The notes: generated by a model from the sequence alone, not told the origin. A stretch of DNA of 64,000 bases from Neoceratodus forsteri (GCA_016271365.2 JADMNL010000028.1:100908001-100972000); one strand, 5' to 3'. Shown: positions 10,985-23,929, counted from the stretch's first letter. Translations and numbers: made by a program.

Positions 10985-12773
10985 ACTCTCCCCTGTGCAC
11001 AGGCCAGCAAGTCATGGACTCTGGGCAAGCTCAGGGCAGGGTGGACTGTCAAGGACAGAAGCAGTGGGTACCAGGGCTGTCTGGCCCAATCTGGGGCAAT
11101 CAGAATCACTTTGCAGGGCTGAGATCTGATTTTACTAGTACCCTGAAAAGAAGAGGAAGGGGGAAGGCATACAGAACTTCCCTTTCCAATCCAACTGAAA
11201 GCGTCCAGGGGACTGAGCCCAGCACTGAGGCCTGCAACAAAACAGAGGAAGTTGGTGGTTGTCTGGGGCTGCGAAAAGATCTATCTGAGGGGGTGCCCCA
11301 TCTGGCAAAGACCGACCCCAGCACCTGAGGATTCAGAGCCCATTCGTGATGGCCCTGAGAAATCCTGCTGAGGGCATCCGCCGGGACACTGTCCTTCCCT
11401 GGAAGGTGAACTTCTATCAGGGAGGTGTTCAGGGAGTAAGCCAGAGACCACAACTTCATTGCTTCGGTGCACAAGGCTGATGACCGAGTGCCCCCTTGCT
11501 TGTTGATGTACCACATTGTTGTGGTGTTGTCTGTCCTGACTTGAACTACTTTGTTCTGGACAGAAGCTGAAAACGCCTGAAGAGCTAGAAAGACAGCTCT
11601 GAGTTCCAAAAGGTTGATGTGGAGCAGAGATTCCTGAGGAGACCACACTCCCTGAGTGGACAGGTCGCCCAAGTGAGCTCCCCACCCTAACAGGGAGGCA
11701 TCCGTGGTGAGGGTGAGGGAGTGGGAGATGGGAATGAAAGGAACCCCTTGTTTTAGATTGCTTTGATCCTGCCACCAGTGTAGAGCCAGGATCAGAGTTT
11801 GGGTCACTGGAACCAATTTGGAAAGGGGGTCCCTCCTTTGAGACCAATAGGCCCTCAAATGGAACTGAATGTCCCTCATCTGGAATCTTGCTCCTTGCAC
11901 TACCGCTGTGGAAGCAGCCATGTGCCCTAGGAGTTGCAGAAAATGCCTTGCTGGTCGAGAAACCCGCAGGGTAAAGGAGGATGCCAGGGCAATGAGCCTG
12001 TCTACCCTTTCCGAGGGAAGAAATGCCCTGGCTAACTTTGTGTTCAATTCTGCACCTATGAAAGTTAGTACCTGAACTGGTTCCAGAACTGACTTTGGTA
12101 AATTCAGCAGGAATCCCAGGGAAGTGAGAAGCTGCGGGTGACTTGCAAGTGGATTTTACCTGATCTGGGACTGACCCACTATGAGCCAGTCGTCCAGGTA
12201 GAAACACAGCAATCCCTTGCCTTCTTAAATGAGCCACTACCACAGCTAGACATTTTGTGAATACCCTTGGCGCAGAGGTAAGGCGAAGGGCATTGCCCTG
12301 AACTGGTAGTGGCCTGTGGGCAGTTCGAACCTGAGGTACTTTCGGTGAGAAGGCCTGATCAGAACATGAAAATAGGCATCCTTGAGGTCCAGGGAAGCCA
12401 GCCAGTCCCCTGGCCTCAGGGAAGGCAAAATCATTGCCAGAGTTAACATTTTGAACTTTGGTTTCAAAAGATGCTTGTTCGGGTACCTTAAATCTAGGAT
12501 GGGCCACCGTTCTCCTGTCTTTTTGGGGTAAGAAAGTATCTTGAGTACAGCCCCTTGCCCTGATGGCAGGAGGACCCTTTCTACTGCTTTGCAGTCCAGA
12601 AGAGAAGAAACCTCTGCTTCAAAGCAAGGGCTTCTGTAGGATTTGCAGGTGGAAAATGTCTGGCTCTCATCTTTGGAAACTGTTTGAAGCTGAGAACCAG
12701 ACCCTGCTATCATCACCTCCAGAACCCATCTGTCCGAAGTTAGGGACACCCAGTTCTGGCTGAAATAAACCAA
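10925..12773 (-). pseudogene. E reverse transcriptase and RNase H, frameshifted
   Basis: RT is in 12773-12246 with RWPILDLRYPNKHL, LDLKDAYFHV and HYQFRAMPF, then a frame change before the YLDD region (about 12195, partly eroded). The next frame (12047-11106) runs through the thumb and all RNase H motifs: LTTDASLLGWG (Asp), NLLELRAVFL (Glu), VRTDNTTTMWYINKQ (Asp) and ADALSRISQGHHEW (Asp). The RNase H core is uninterrupted. Confidence 0.85.
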
Positions 12774-12815
12774 CCTGCCCGCACTGGTACAGGAGAATCG
12801 GCCCTGGGCACCCCA

Positions 12816-14401
12816 TCAGGGTGCCTGCTTAGCAAGTAGCCTTAGGCTGAGGGAGGGGAGGTTTACTTGTGCCCGTCTACCTCTGCCTCTGAAGAAACCC
12901 CTCTGTGCAAATGCAGAGGAGCCTGAGATTGGTAAAAGCCCTGTGGAAAGGCCTGCCCCTACCTCTGGGGCGTGCCTCTGTGGAGTGGCATGCCTCTCCT
13001 TAGCCTGGGCACTTTGTGAGGTAGTTCTGTATTCATCCATCTTTTCATATAGTTTTCTGTTTGTTCCCCAAACAGAGATTACCCACTACAGGAAAATCCA
13101 TAGCCTTTGACTGAGTATCTTGGGACAGATTAGTGCATCTGAGCCATGCCAACCTCTGAAAGCTACAGAAGTGGCCATGACCCTAGAGGAAACATTATTA
13201 ACATCAACAGCAGTATGAAATTGAACTTTAGAAGCTTCAATGCCATCAGCAGCCACCTGTTCCAACTCACTAGCCGGCTGGCCATGTGCCTGCTTGGCTA
13301 ACTGCAATACTGTGTCCCATCTAGATTTCTGATATCTAGCTACATAAGCCATATAATTTGCCTGCCTGAGTCCCAAAAGCTGCCATATACTGTTTTTTGC
13401 CATGGCATCAATCTTCCTGGAATCCTTATCAGGAGGATGTGAGGCCAGGGAATATTAGTCTTGTCACAGGCTGCAGCTTGAACCACACCTACATGACTAC
13501 ACTGCTCAGTGAGGAAGTCTGTATCAGAGCCTGGCAAAGTATACCTTCTGTCCATTTTTTTATCTACAGGAGGGACAGAATGAGGATTTTTTTAAATCTT
13601 TGTTGTTTGCTTCCTAAATTACTTATGCAAAGGAATAGACAACCTCCTAGACTCTGGTATATCCATCATTTCTACATAATCAGGCTCCTCTTGCTCATCC
13701 ACAGCCTCCTCTAAAGGAAGCTGGAGGGTTTCTGCAACCTTTTTGTAAAACATAAAATGAGAAGGGGACTCAGACAGAATAGGAGGAGATTCTAAAGGTC
13801 TGTCTGAGAAATGTCGGTTCAATGGGCACGTCAGACCCTCCAGCCACATATATATTGATCAAATTCCTCCTCCCCTCCTGTGGTTCATAAAATTCCTCAA
13901 CATCATACTCCTGAACCACTGGAACTGAACGAACCAACCCTTTACCAACTGTTGGTGGTTCGACAGGACCCTGAGACAGTGACTAGACAATCTGTATGGC
14001 TTTAGCTATTTCTGCAGCAGTTGGAGAGACAATTTGGACTCCAAACCTACTGATTTCTTTGTCTTTTTCACTGGGACTGGTTCCTCTGAACCAGCCTTCC
14101 TTTTGCCCGAGGAAGTCTCGCCCTGGTCAGAGGGCACTCCCTCTGGTCCAGTGGGTGCTGGACCGGGCTGGCCATCCGGGTCAGCGGACTTTTTGGCCTC
14201 TCGTTCCCTGAGCCGGCCCAATCTCTTTTCCAGGGTGGCTGCAGGGAAATTTTTACACACCTGGCAGTCTGACAGGAGGTGGTCAGCCCCCAGACAATAA
14301 ACACAAGTGGTGTGTGGGTCAGGCTTGGCAAAGGCTTCCCCACAGACATCACAGTGTTGAAACCCAGTGGGCCCGGTTTTTCTTTTGGGTTTCTCAGACA
14401 T
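12816..14401 (-). pseudogene. E gag-like ORF1, frameshifted
   Basis: The ATG at 14401 starts MSEKPKRKTGPTGFQH with the same Cys/His cluster as in A. The frame is open to 14006. Further pieces are 13849-13619 (acidic part, PDYVEMMDIPESRRLSIP), 13403-13086 (LRQANYMAYVARYQKSRWD, GIEASKVQFH) and 13040-12816 (RG-rich end). A close relative of A's gag. Confidence 0.78.
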
Positions 14402-14792
14402 AATGCCAGCCTAACCAAAAACTTGCCCTTTGATGGCAGTGCCAGGTAAGACACCCTTATCGGTTCCTAACCGTGTCACGGGTATTTGAAAAACCTAATT
14501 TCAAAGCAAGGTTTTTAGAACCGATAAGAACAGAACCGACTCTAAAAGCCCAACCACACTTTAAAACGTTAATTTCAGCAAACCGATCGGTTCAAAACCG
14601 AACCAATAATTGAATTTCCACACAGACTTTAATTTTTGTACTTACGGTTTACCAGATAGAGCTTTTAACCGAAATGCGGTAAAATAAATACTTTTTGGCG
14701 GTTCAAATGAACCGAAAATACTCGCTTGAATCGAGAAATGAACCGAGCTGAAGGAGCTGATCTCCGGAGCGACTGTTCAGTGAAGCGGAGTA
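14402..14792 (-). promoter_or_regulatory. E 5' leader with CGGTT/AACCG hairpins
   Basis: Non-coding leader. It holds the palindrome aaccgatcggtt (14581-14592) followed by ccgaacc, and repeats the layout of A's leader. Confidence 0.5.
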
Positions 14793-14961
14793 AAGAATCT
14801 GACAGTTTCATTTGAAACTGCCCAGACAGAGCTTTGGCATAAGCGCTCTCGCGTTGTAGAACTCCAGACTCCCTGGAGTTAACTCTTTCCTCTCCGGGGC
14901 AGTTCAAGTGCAGTGGCTAACTGCATTAGTCATAATACAGCAAGACTTCATGGTGTTTGAA
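14793..14961 (-). repeat. E right ITR
   Basis: Inverted copy of the left ITR. It begins at the aaagaatctgacag motif and ends catggtgtttgaa. Confidence 0.86.
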
Positions 14962-15750
14962 ACAGCTGGGAGCAGTCGTTTTTATGGGGCTTAGTGGATT
15001 CTATGTAGTAACTCAGAATCCTCTTTACATCAAGATTGTGTAGTCTCCTATCTCCAGAGGAGGAGTGGTCAGTGAAAAATACAGGCAGTGTCATAGACTG
15101 GTTCAAATGAAAGTGTGATACCACTTTGGGAAGGAATTTCCTATTTGTACGAAGAACCACCTTATCTCTGTGAAATGAAATGAAATCAGGTTCCACTGAT
15201 AAAGCCTGTACCTCACTGATTCTCCTGGCAGAGGTGATAGCAACCAGGAATACAGTTTTCCAAGTCAGGTATATGAGCTCAGCTGAGCAAAGTGGTTCAA
15301 TGCGAGGCTGCATCAGCTGTGCAATACAGATACTCAGGTCCCATAGTGGAGTAGGATCCCTGAAGGGAGGATTGATATGGACCAAACCCTTGAAGAATTT
15401 CTTGGAAACTGGATGGGAGACTAGAGAGGAGACTTCCCAGCCAAAAGAAAGGCAGAAATAGCTGCCAAACGCACCTTGAGTGGTAGGCCGAAAGCCTAAA
15501 CTGTCAAGATACACCAAATAATCTAAAGCAGTGGCAATGTCAGCTGAATGCGGCTGAATGTGCCTCTGGGAACACCAGAACCCAAACCTCTTCCATTTAG
15601 AATTATAGGTCTCTCTAGTGGAAGACTTTCAACTGGCCTTAAGCATATCCAGATATGATTGTGAGACATGCAGGCCTGCATATTCTAGCTCTTCAAGAGC
15701 CAGGCCTTGAGCCTGAGTGTGTGAAGACTGGGGTACAATATCCTCCCCTG
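14962..15750 (-). pseudogene. C tyrosine recombinase, N-terminal piece
   Basis: It starts in overlap with the RNase H linker end (15685). It reads LALEELEYAGLHVSQSYLDM, then a stop near 15629 where related copies have Arg. From 15517 it reads the core-binding part and ITSARRISEVQ with the first catalytic Arg. It is cut at 14962 by E and continues at 9241. Confidence 0.84.
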
Positions 15751-17306
15751 AGATGAGGTGAGGAGGTTGAACTGTCTGGGAAGGCACAGGGGAATTGTCA
15801 CGGATAGTGACAATAGTAGAGGATACCAAAGCTGTCTGGCCCAGTCCGGGGCTATCAGAATCACAGTGCAAGGTTGGGATCTGATCTTGACCAGAACTCT
15901 GAATATCAGAGGAAAAGCATATAGCAACCTGTTGATCCAATCCAGCAGAAAGGCATCTAGAGGGACAGACCCCAGGAGAGGGGTTCTGCAGCAGAATAGA
16001 GGGAGCTGATGATTGTCCAGGGCTGCAAAGAGATCTATCTCTGGAGTGCCCCATCTCTTGAAAATGATCTGAAGAATGAGAGGATTCAGGACCCATTCGT
16101 GGTGACCTTGGGAAATCCTGCTGCGAGCATCTGCAAGTACATTGTCCTTCCCTGGGAGATGCACAGCAATCAGAGAAACCTGCAGGGAATAAGCCAGACA
16201 CCATATTTTCATGGCCTCAGTGCACAAGGCCGAGGACAGAGTGCCCCTTGCCTGTTGACGTACCACATGGTTGTGGTGATATCTGTCCTGATCTGCACCA
16301 CTTTCCCCTGAATTATGTTCAGAATGTTTGGAGTGCTAAAAAGACAGCCCTGAGTTCGAGAAGGTTTATGTGTAGAAGAGATTCCCGATGAGACCACGTT
16401 CGCTCAACAGTAAGCTGATCCAGATGGGCTCCCCATCCCAGCAGGGAAGTGTCTGCGGTGAGAATCCCTGTGGGAACCTGACTGAGGAAGGGAACCCCTT
16501 GCCTCAGATTGTCTTCTTCCAACCACCACTGGAGAGCCTGAACCAAAGTTAGAGACACAGGAACCAACTTGGAGAGGGGATATTTTTTCTGAGACCAAAA
16601 GGTTCTTAGATGAAATTGAATAGCTCTCATCTGAAACCTTGCCCCTTGCACTACTGCAGTGCAGGCTGCCATGTGGCCTAGCAACTGCAAGAAGTGTCTG
16701 GCTGGCTGAGACACAGGTGGACGAAAAGAGAAAGCCAGAGTGATGAGGGATTGAACCCTTGAGAGAGGAAGAAAGGCCTTGGCCTGAACAGTGTCCAGCT
16801 CCACTCCCATAAATGTGAGAAGCTGGGCTAGTTCCAGAAAAGACTTTTCCAGATTCAGAATGAATCCTAGGGATTCTAGAAGGTTCTGAGTGACCCCTAG
16901 AGCTGACCTGACTTGGTCTGGGGACTGCCCTACTAATGAGCCAATCGTCCAGGTAAGGAACAGTAAGATGCCTTGTCTCCTCAGGAAGGCCACCACTACT
17001 GCTAGACACCTGTGAATACCCTTGGAGCAGATGTTAAACCGAAAGGCATTGCTCTGAATTGGTAATGGCCTGAGGGCAGTTCGAACCGGAGGTACTTTCT
17101 GTGGGACAGCCTGATAGGTATGTGGAAATAGGCATCCTTGAGATGCAAAGAGGCTAACCAGTCTCCTGGTCTCAGAGAGGGAAGAATTATTCCCAGAGTC
17201 ACCATCTTGAACTTTGGTTTTATTATATGTTTGTTTAGGTATCGTAGATCTAGGATGGGTCGCCACTCCCCTGTCTTTTTTAGGGTAAGGAAGTACCTGG
17301 AGTACA
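15685..17306 (-). pseudogene. C reverse transcriptase (3' part) and RNase H
   Basis: RT motifs LKDAYFHIPIRLSHRKYLRF and MPFGLTSAPRVFT lie in 17205-17002. The YLDD box is off frame (readable as TWTIGS near 16940). The thumb and RNase H start run on in the long frame 17317-16319 with LTADTSLLGWGAHL. RNase H continues in 16266-15685 with ADARSRISQGHHEW and ends KAWLLKS. The N-terminal part lies beyond the CR1, from 22053. Confidence 0.83.
17298..17306. repeat. CR1 target duplication, left copy
   Basis: The word tggagtaca occurs here and at 22053-22061, flanking the LINE. Its leading t on the right side could belong to the LINE tail, so the duplication is 8 or 9 bp. Confidence 0.75.
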
Positions 17307-18032
17307 GTAATTTCCAACAGAAAGAAGGGTTAAAAAGTCAGGTTAGTTGATATCTTGGAGGTAGAAGACTTGGTTTGCTGGCCAAGGCACCTAGCTTCAC
17401 CTGAGCTCTTTCCTTCTAAGACTGCTTGAAAGGCAGAGTAGAGAAACTTACCAGAGCAAGGGAAAAGCATTGACTTGTTTTGGCTAAACAGATTTACTGT
17501 GTGGTGGTGTTTTTAATTTTTTACTCACAGGGATTGCTACTGTTTGTTGCTAACATTTCATTGCTTTATTTTTCTCTGTAGCAAAGTGTTTCTTACAGCG
17601 TATATCTTCTCTGAAATTATTACAGGTGGTGCTTTACAGGTTTTACAGTTTTATCTAACATTAGGATAAGCTTTCAGGGTTAATGCATTTGTTGTTGACT
17701 GACTGTTTCTGCTCTTACCTCCTTGTTCTTTTGTCCGTGGTTGTTCTTTTTCGGCAGGGGAAGGGCCCAGCCACCCACCCCCATCCCCAACCACCCCACA
17801 CTACACTCCTTTTATAGGGTAGCACAGTTGTGACATTTCCTGTGGCAGAGCAGGAAGGGGTGGATCAGTGGGGCCTCCACAAGGTGAGCTCATTTACAGG
17901 GGCACTAGTAATTTAACTTGTTATAACAAGTTAAGCAAAACACAATCAAACCATTACTTGCATTTTTTTCCTTTTTTTTTTTTTTCCTTCTAATTACTCT
18001 GACTAGGTTATAAACCCAGCAACTTATCTAGA

Positions 18033-19190
18033 ATGGATATCATTAACTGCAGGTACTGTGGAACAATTTTCAGAAGGACAGTCTTACAGGATTTAGGACA
18101 CTGTCTTACATGCTGGGCCTTTGGAGATCTTAGGGCTCAGCTCTGGGCAGCATGGGCAGAGACTGCACGCCTCAGATTTCATATTCAAGAGGAAATCCAT
18201 TATAAGAACCACCCGCCATTTCCCCAGCATCCAACAGAAAAACTTCGACCGCAGAGGGTAGTTGGTCCAGGAGGCTGGCAGGTGGTTAGGAGGGGCACAT
18301 CGGGTGCCCCATCACTCTCTGCTCTCCAACATATTACCTCCAAAAACCATATAAAAACTACAAACAGGTATCTGCCTCTATCTCTGAAATCAAACAAAGA
18401 GGCAGAAGACACTGTAGCACAGGAGCTAGCACAACAAAACTCACCCAAATCAGGAACCAAAACAAAAAAAGCCAAAAGGAAATCCAAAAAACTTCTGAGC
18501 ATAGGAGACTCCATGATTCGGGGAGTTGATACCCATCTCCAGCCAGGGGTAATGGTCAGATGTCTCCCAGGTACATCAGCATGGAGAGACACTGACCGCA
18601 TTGCTAAAATTGTTCACAGAGCAGGAGAAAACATTGATGTCCTAGTACACATAGGGACTAATGATCTCCCAGCCGGGTCAGTTGTGGAGACCAAGGAATA
18701 CCTGACCAGGCTGGGTGACAAACTATCACCTATTTCGTCTAGTATCTCCTTTCTGAGCTCCTGCCAGTCTGGGAGAGGGGAGCAGATGATGGACAGAAGG
18801 TCAGAGAAGGGGAGATAGGGGAGCTAAACACGTGGCTCAAGGGCTGGTGCCAGGAAAAGGACACAGATTTGTAGGAACTGGCAACAGTTCTGGGAGCGAA
18901 AGTTCTTTAAATTTGATGGACTGCATCTGACTAAGGAGGGAGTCAGTGCACTGGGGCAGAAGTTTGACGTCCTTTGCAGAATATTTAAACTTGCAAATGG
19001 GGGGAGAGGTGCAGCACCCCATACGTCGAATGGGAAGAACACTCTCCCCCTCAGCTAGTGGTCAAACAGGGATTCAGCATGTTTGCAGTTCATTTGCATC
19101 ACCAGGTAAGAAAAAGGTTTGTCTCCCCATACGACGACAGGGTAATGCCAAACCTCACCCAACAACTAACACACCAAATCTGGCCAATGG
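18033..19190 (+). pseudogene. CR1 ORF1, zinc-finger and esterase-like protein, frameshifted
   Basis: The first frame (18033-18818, 261 codons) begins with a Cys/His cluster (CRYCGTIF, HCLTCW), then a basic linker and an SGNH-esterase-like domain. LLSIGDSMIRG has the catalytic Ser near residue 157, and HIGTNDLP lies near residue 206. The frame changes near 18760. The rest (LNTWLKGWCQEKD, FDGLHLTKEGVSALG with the catalytic Asp/His) is readable up to about 18990. CR1 ORF1 proteins are RNA-binding; the esterase role is unknown. Confidence 0.78.
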
Positions 19191-19198
19191 AAAATCAT

Positions 19199-21742
19199 GT
19201 ACACAAATGCTCACAGCCTGGGAAATAAGATCCCAGACCTGCAGGCACAATGTCAGAGGCTAAACTGGACATAGTAGCAATTAGTGAGACATGTTTACCA
19301 GTAACCACACTTGGGAGACTTCGTACCTGGCTATGTATTGTTCAGAAGAGACCAAGGTGCAAAAGGGGGGAGGCCCTGTATGTCAATGAAAATATCAAAG
19401 CTACAGAAATTCAGAATACACATAAGGAGCCAGAAGAACTGTGGGTCACCCTGGAAACAGGAAATGGGACAGCCATAAGAACTGGGGTTGTCTACAGGCC
19501 CCAGACCAGGGAGGACATAGACACATTACTGTTAGAAGATATACAAAACATGACAGCTAAAGGGGAGGTTCTGATAATGGGAGACTTCAACATGCCGGAT
19601 ACAGATTGGTCAATACCAGCAGGAACATCTGCCAGAACTAGACACACAGTGGATTCCCTGCAGGGGGAGGGCCTCAAACAACTGGTACAGCAACCTACAA
19701 GAGACAGGGCTAACCTAGATCTAGTACTGACTAACAAGGAAGGGATCACAGATCTCCAGTTAGAAGGTCACCTAGGGGCCAGTGACCATCACATGGTATG
19801 GTTCAATTTTGCTACTACATCTAAATCATCCCATTCCAAGGCAAAAATATGGGACTTCAGAGGAGCTGACTTTGATAAGATGGCCAACAGAGTTAAGCTA
19901 GCCCTGGCAAAAAGAAACACAGGTGAGGGGGTACAGGCAAAGTGGGCAAGCATTAAGGATCCAATACTTGAAGCAACATCCCATTGTGTTAGACAGAAAA
20001 GGAAGTGCAAAAGAAGAAGGAAACCACTTTGGTTCTCAAATACAGCAGCAGAAAAAGGTCAGAGCCAAAAGGCTGGCCTTCAGGAAATATAAGGGAACAC
20101 AGCAGGATGAAGATAGGGAGGCATACCAAACTGCCCTAAGGGAAGCAGGAAGGCAGTAAGGCAGGCAAAGTCCCAAACTGAGGAAACACTAGTACGAACA
20201 GTAAAAGAAGGTGACAAGACTTTCTATAGATACATTAGTGAAAGGAGAAAGTCCAGAGGGGGTATTGCTAAGCTTAATGGAGAAAGGGGAGCATGTGAGG
20301 AGGAGGACCCTGTAAAGGCATCTATCCTAAATAGATACTTTTGCTCAGTATTTACTGAAGAGAAGGTAGGGCAGGGCCCACAGCTCAGCATCATGGACAC
20401 AGGGGGAGGGAGGTGAGCACTACCCTTCACAAAGAAATGGTCCTACAAGAGCTTGCTAAGCTCAGGGTGGATAAGGCAATGGGACCTGATGGCATACATC
20501 CCAGGGTACTTAAGGAGCTAAAGGTGGAACTAGCAGAGCCATTAGCAGAACTGTTTAGTGAGTCTCTGAGCACAGGAGAGGTCCCAGAAGACTGGAGAAG
20601 GGCTTTATGTGATCCCGGCCCACAAGAGTGGTAGCAGGGAGGAGGTGGGGAACTACAGACCAGTCAGTCTTACCTCAGTAGTGGGCAAGATTATGGAGGC
20701 ACTCCTTAAGGAAAGGATAGTGCAACACCTGGAATCCATAGGCACAGGAATCCAAGACAGCATGGGTTTACAAAAGGAAGGTCCTGTCAAACTAATCTCA
20801 TAGATTTCTTTGACTGGTAACCAGAGTGGTGGACCAAGGGGAGCAGTTGATGTTGCCACCTTGACTTCAGCAAAGCTTTTGACACTGTTCCACATAGAAG
20901 ATTGATAAATAAGCTGGGTAGGCTCGGGTGGGTCAGAAGTTGGTCAACTGGGTGGCAAACTGGTTGACGCTGGAAGAAAGCAGAGTGGCAGTAAATGGTA
21001 TACAGTCAGAAGAGATGCAAGTCACAAGTGGGGTACCTCAGGGATCAGTCCTGGGGCCAGTCCTCTTCAACATCTTCATTAATGACCTTGCAGATGGACT
21101 AGAGGGTAAGACTTGTCTGTTTGCAGATGACACCAAGATCTGCAACAGAGTAGATGATCCAGATGGGGTGGGCAGAATGAGAAGAGATCTGGATAAACTA
21201 GCAAAATGGTCAGAAGAGTGGCAACTGGGATTTAATGCAAAGAAGTGCAAAATCATGCACATAGGGAAAAGAAACCCTGAAGCCACCTATAGGCTGGGAG
21301 GGGAGTTGCTAGCATTCACAAAGGAAGAAAGAGACTTGGGCATCATCATCACTGATGACCTGAAATCATCCAAGCAGACCTCTAAAGCAGTAGGTAAGGC
21401 AAGGGGGTGTTAGGGTGTATTAGTAGGGGTATCACAAGTCGTAAGAGGGAGGTAATAAACCCTCTTTACAAGACACTGGTTAGGCCCCATCTGGAGTACT
21501 GTGTGCAGTATTGGAGGCCACACCTTCACAAGGACATTAACCAAATTGAGGCAGTCCAGAGAAGGGCAACCAAAATGGTGCAGAGACTGCATCAAAAGAC
21601 ATATGAGGACAGATTAACAGAGCTCAATATGTATACCCTTGAGCAAAGGAGGGAGAGAGGTGATATGATCGAGGCATTCAAACACCTTAAGGGCATTAAC
21701 AAGGTGAAAGAGTCTAACATGTTTAAATATAAGAAAAAATAG
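19199..21742 (+). pseudogene. CR1 ORF2, endonuclease and reverse transcriptase, broken
   Basis: It opens with the CR1 signature TNAHSLGNK (about 19202). The APE endonuclease follows (LDIVAISETC, IMGDFNMPDTDW, GASDHHMVWF) in 19250-20092. RT motifs are MGPDGIHPRVLKEL, NYRPVSLTSVVGKIME, GVPQGSVLGPVLFNIFINDL and the catalytic LFADDTKI near 21115. The C-terminal part (LVRPHLEYCVQYWRP) is in 21407-21742. At least five frame breaks or stops are visible. Confidence 0.86.
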
Positions 21743-22052
21743 CAGGACAAGAGGACACAGCATGAGATTAGAGGGGGCCGATTAAGGGGGAATGTGAGGA
21801 AATTCTTTTTCACAGAAAGGGTGGTGGATGCATGGAATGGCTTAACACAAGAAGTGGTGGCTATGAATACAGTGCAGGGCTTCAAACAGGTATGGGATAG
21901 GCATAAGGAAGCAATACAAATGACTATGAATAGATAGGCCACTGACAGAGCAAAGGCCGATGGCACATTTATAAGGTAGAAAAAGAAATGTGCAGACTGG
22001 ATGGGCCTTGTGGTCCTCATCTGCCGTCAACTTCTATGTTTCTATGTTTCTA

Positions 22053-22061
22053 TGGAGTACA
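22053..22061. repeat. CR1 target duplication, right copy
   Basis: Right copy of tggagtaca, directly after the LINE tail repeats; pairs with 17298-17306. Confidence 0.75.
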
Positions 22062-22400
22062 ATCCCTTTCCCCTGTGAATGGGAGGTACCTTTTCCACTG
22101 CTTGCAGAAGCAGTAGAGAGGAAACCTCTGTTTCTAAGGCCTGTGTTTCCTCTGCCGAGGAAGGTCAGAAAGCCGTTGTTCTCAACTTTGGGAACCTGCT
22201 GAAGCTGAGAGCAAGTCCCTGGCTCACTACTTCCAGGACCCACTTGTCTGAAGTGATAGACTTCCAGGCCTGGAAAAAGTGAGCCAGTCTGCCCCCTACA
22301 GGGATTGGGGAGGCGACCCTGACTGACACATCAGGGTGTCTGTTTGGCAGGGGGCTTAGACTGGGAAGAGGATCCAGCCCTTGTCATCCCCCTTCTGCCT
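22062..22400 (-). pseudogene. C reverse transcriptase, N-terminal piece
   Basis: It matches the region before the RT core in other copies: the start near 22340 (related to DWESLTSDKWVLEVVSQG) and the segment ahead of RPILDLR. The tract ends at the CR1 insertion. It overlaps the gag 3' end, as in A. No long frame is open. Confidence 0.65.
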
Positions 22401-23929
22401 CTTCCCCTAAAGAACCCCCTCTGCTGAAAAGAAGAGGAGGCCTGGGCCTGGTAAAAAGGCCTGTGAAAAGGCCTGCCCCTGCCAGCCCTGGATTGCTGCC
22501 TTTGAGGAGTGGTCTACTTTTCTTTGGCTGCAGCACTCCTATATGTGGTCCTGTATTCGTCCATCTTTTTCATGTACGTCTCTGTTTGCTCCCCAAACAG
22601 AGAGTTACTGGTGACAGGAAAATCCATGGCCTTGGTCTGGGTATCCTGAGATAAGTTGGTACACCTGAGCCAGGCAAATCTCCTCAGGGAAACAGATGTA
22701 GCCATGACCCTAGAATCAACATCATTCAAGTCCACAGCAGCATGAAACTGCATCTTTGAAGCTTCGATGCCATCCACAGCCACCTGCTCCAGCTCCTTGG
22801 CCAGCTGGGGAGGGGCATTTTTAGCCAGCTCCAGAACCGTATCCCACCTAGACTTCTGGTATCTGGCTGTATATGCCATATAGTTGGATTGCCTGAGTCC
22901 CAAAGAGGATGCCAAGTACTGTTTTTTTGCCATGGCATCCACTTTCCTGAAATCCTTATCTGGGGGTGGGATGCCAGGTGAATATTAGCCTTGTCACAGG
23001 CTGCATCTTGCACTACCCCAACATGGCTGCAATGACTAGTAAGGAATTCCGTACTGGGACCCGACAGGGCATACCTCCTGTCCATTTTCTCATCCACAGG
23101 AGGTATGGATGTTGGAAACTAATATTTTGGGGGTCTGTTTCCCCAGGGACTTGTGCAGAGGGACAGACACCCTTTTTGACTCTGGGACATCCATCATCTC
23201 AACATAGTCAGGCTCCTCCTGATCCTGTTCAGCTTCTTCCACTGGAAGCTGAAGAGTCTCAGCCACCTTCCTGTAAAACAAGAAGTGGGAGGGGGACTAA
23301 GAAAGCCTGGGAGGAGACACATTAGAAGGCCTGTCTGGGGAGATGTCAGGCTCAATAGGCTCATCTAGATCTTCGTAATCTTCATCATCTTCGTCTCCTT
23401 CCCAATCGCCCTCATAAAATGCTTCAGGGTCATATTCAGAAAAAAACAAGTCTGACCGAACCGACCGTCTCTGAGTCAGTGTCTGTTTGGTCGGAACCGG
23501 GCCAAGCAACTGCACAATAGCGATCGTTTCGGCTATCTCATCAGCGGTCGGAACATGGGAACTGGGATCCGAACCATCTGACTTGCATTTTCTCTTTGCA
23601 GGAACCAATTCCACAGAATCGGTTCTCCTCTTGCCCGAGGGGGTATCACCCAGGTCAGTGGGCACCCCCTCAGGTTCGGTCAGAACCGAACTGGGCTGGC
23701 CATCCAGGTCAGCAGATTTTTCAGCCTCCTTTTCCTTCAGCCTACTTAACCGTTTATCCATAGTGGCTTTAGGAAAGTTTTTGCAGATTTGGCAGTCTTC
23801 TTTGAGGTGATCAAACCCCAGACAAAAAACACAGATGAGGTGGGAATCAGCCTTGGGAAAGGCCTCCCCACACTCAGTGCAGTGTTGAAACCCAGTGGGC
23901 CCGGTTTTCTTTTTGGGTTTCTCAGACAT
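22401..23929 (-). pseudogene. C gag-like ORF1, frameshifted
   Basis: The ATG at 23929 starts MSEKPKKKTGPTGFQH with a Cys/His cluster (CTECGEAF, CVFCLGFDH, DCQICKNF). The 210-codon frame ends in an acidic stretch (DEDDEDYEDLDEP). Later pieces are 23281-23090 and 22942-22514, the latter with LRQSNYMAYTARYQKSRWD and SRVMATSVSLRRFAWLR. Its central linker differs from that in A and E and is closer to J. Confidence 0.78.

Larger units (their letters stand above)
9242..14961 (-). mobile_element. DIRS retrotransposon E, complete structure, inserted in C
   Basis: About 5.7 kb with both ITRs, ICR and all three gene regions, closely related to A. It splits the recombinase of C. Comparison with the same region in G (near 56490) shows the target rejoins as gtgag-aacag with no duplication. 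Ends are good to two bases. Confidence 0.9.
17307..22052 (+). mobile_element. CR1-type LINE, near full length, inserted in C
   Basis: About 4.7 kb on the plus strand, opposite to its host C. It has a 5' untranslated region (17307-18032), ORF1, ORF2 with endonuclease and RT, a short 3' region and a tail of ttctatgt repeats (22032-22052), as in CR1 elements. It is flanked by an 8-9 bp target duplication. Frameshifts and stops make it inactive. Confidence 0.88.

Noticed and set aside
18200..18601. Minus-strand 133-codon frame
   Set aside because: It is the shadow of CR1 ORF1 on the opposite strand.
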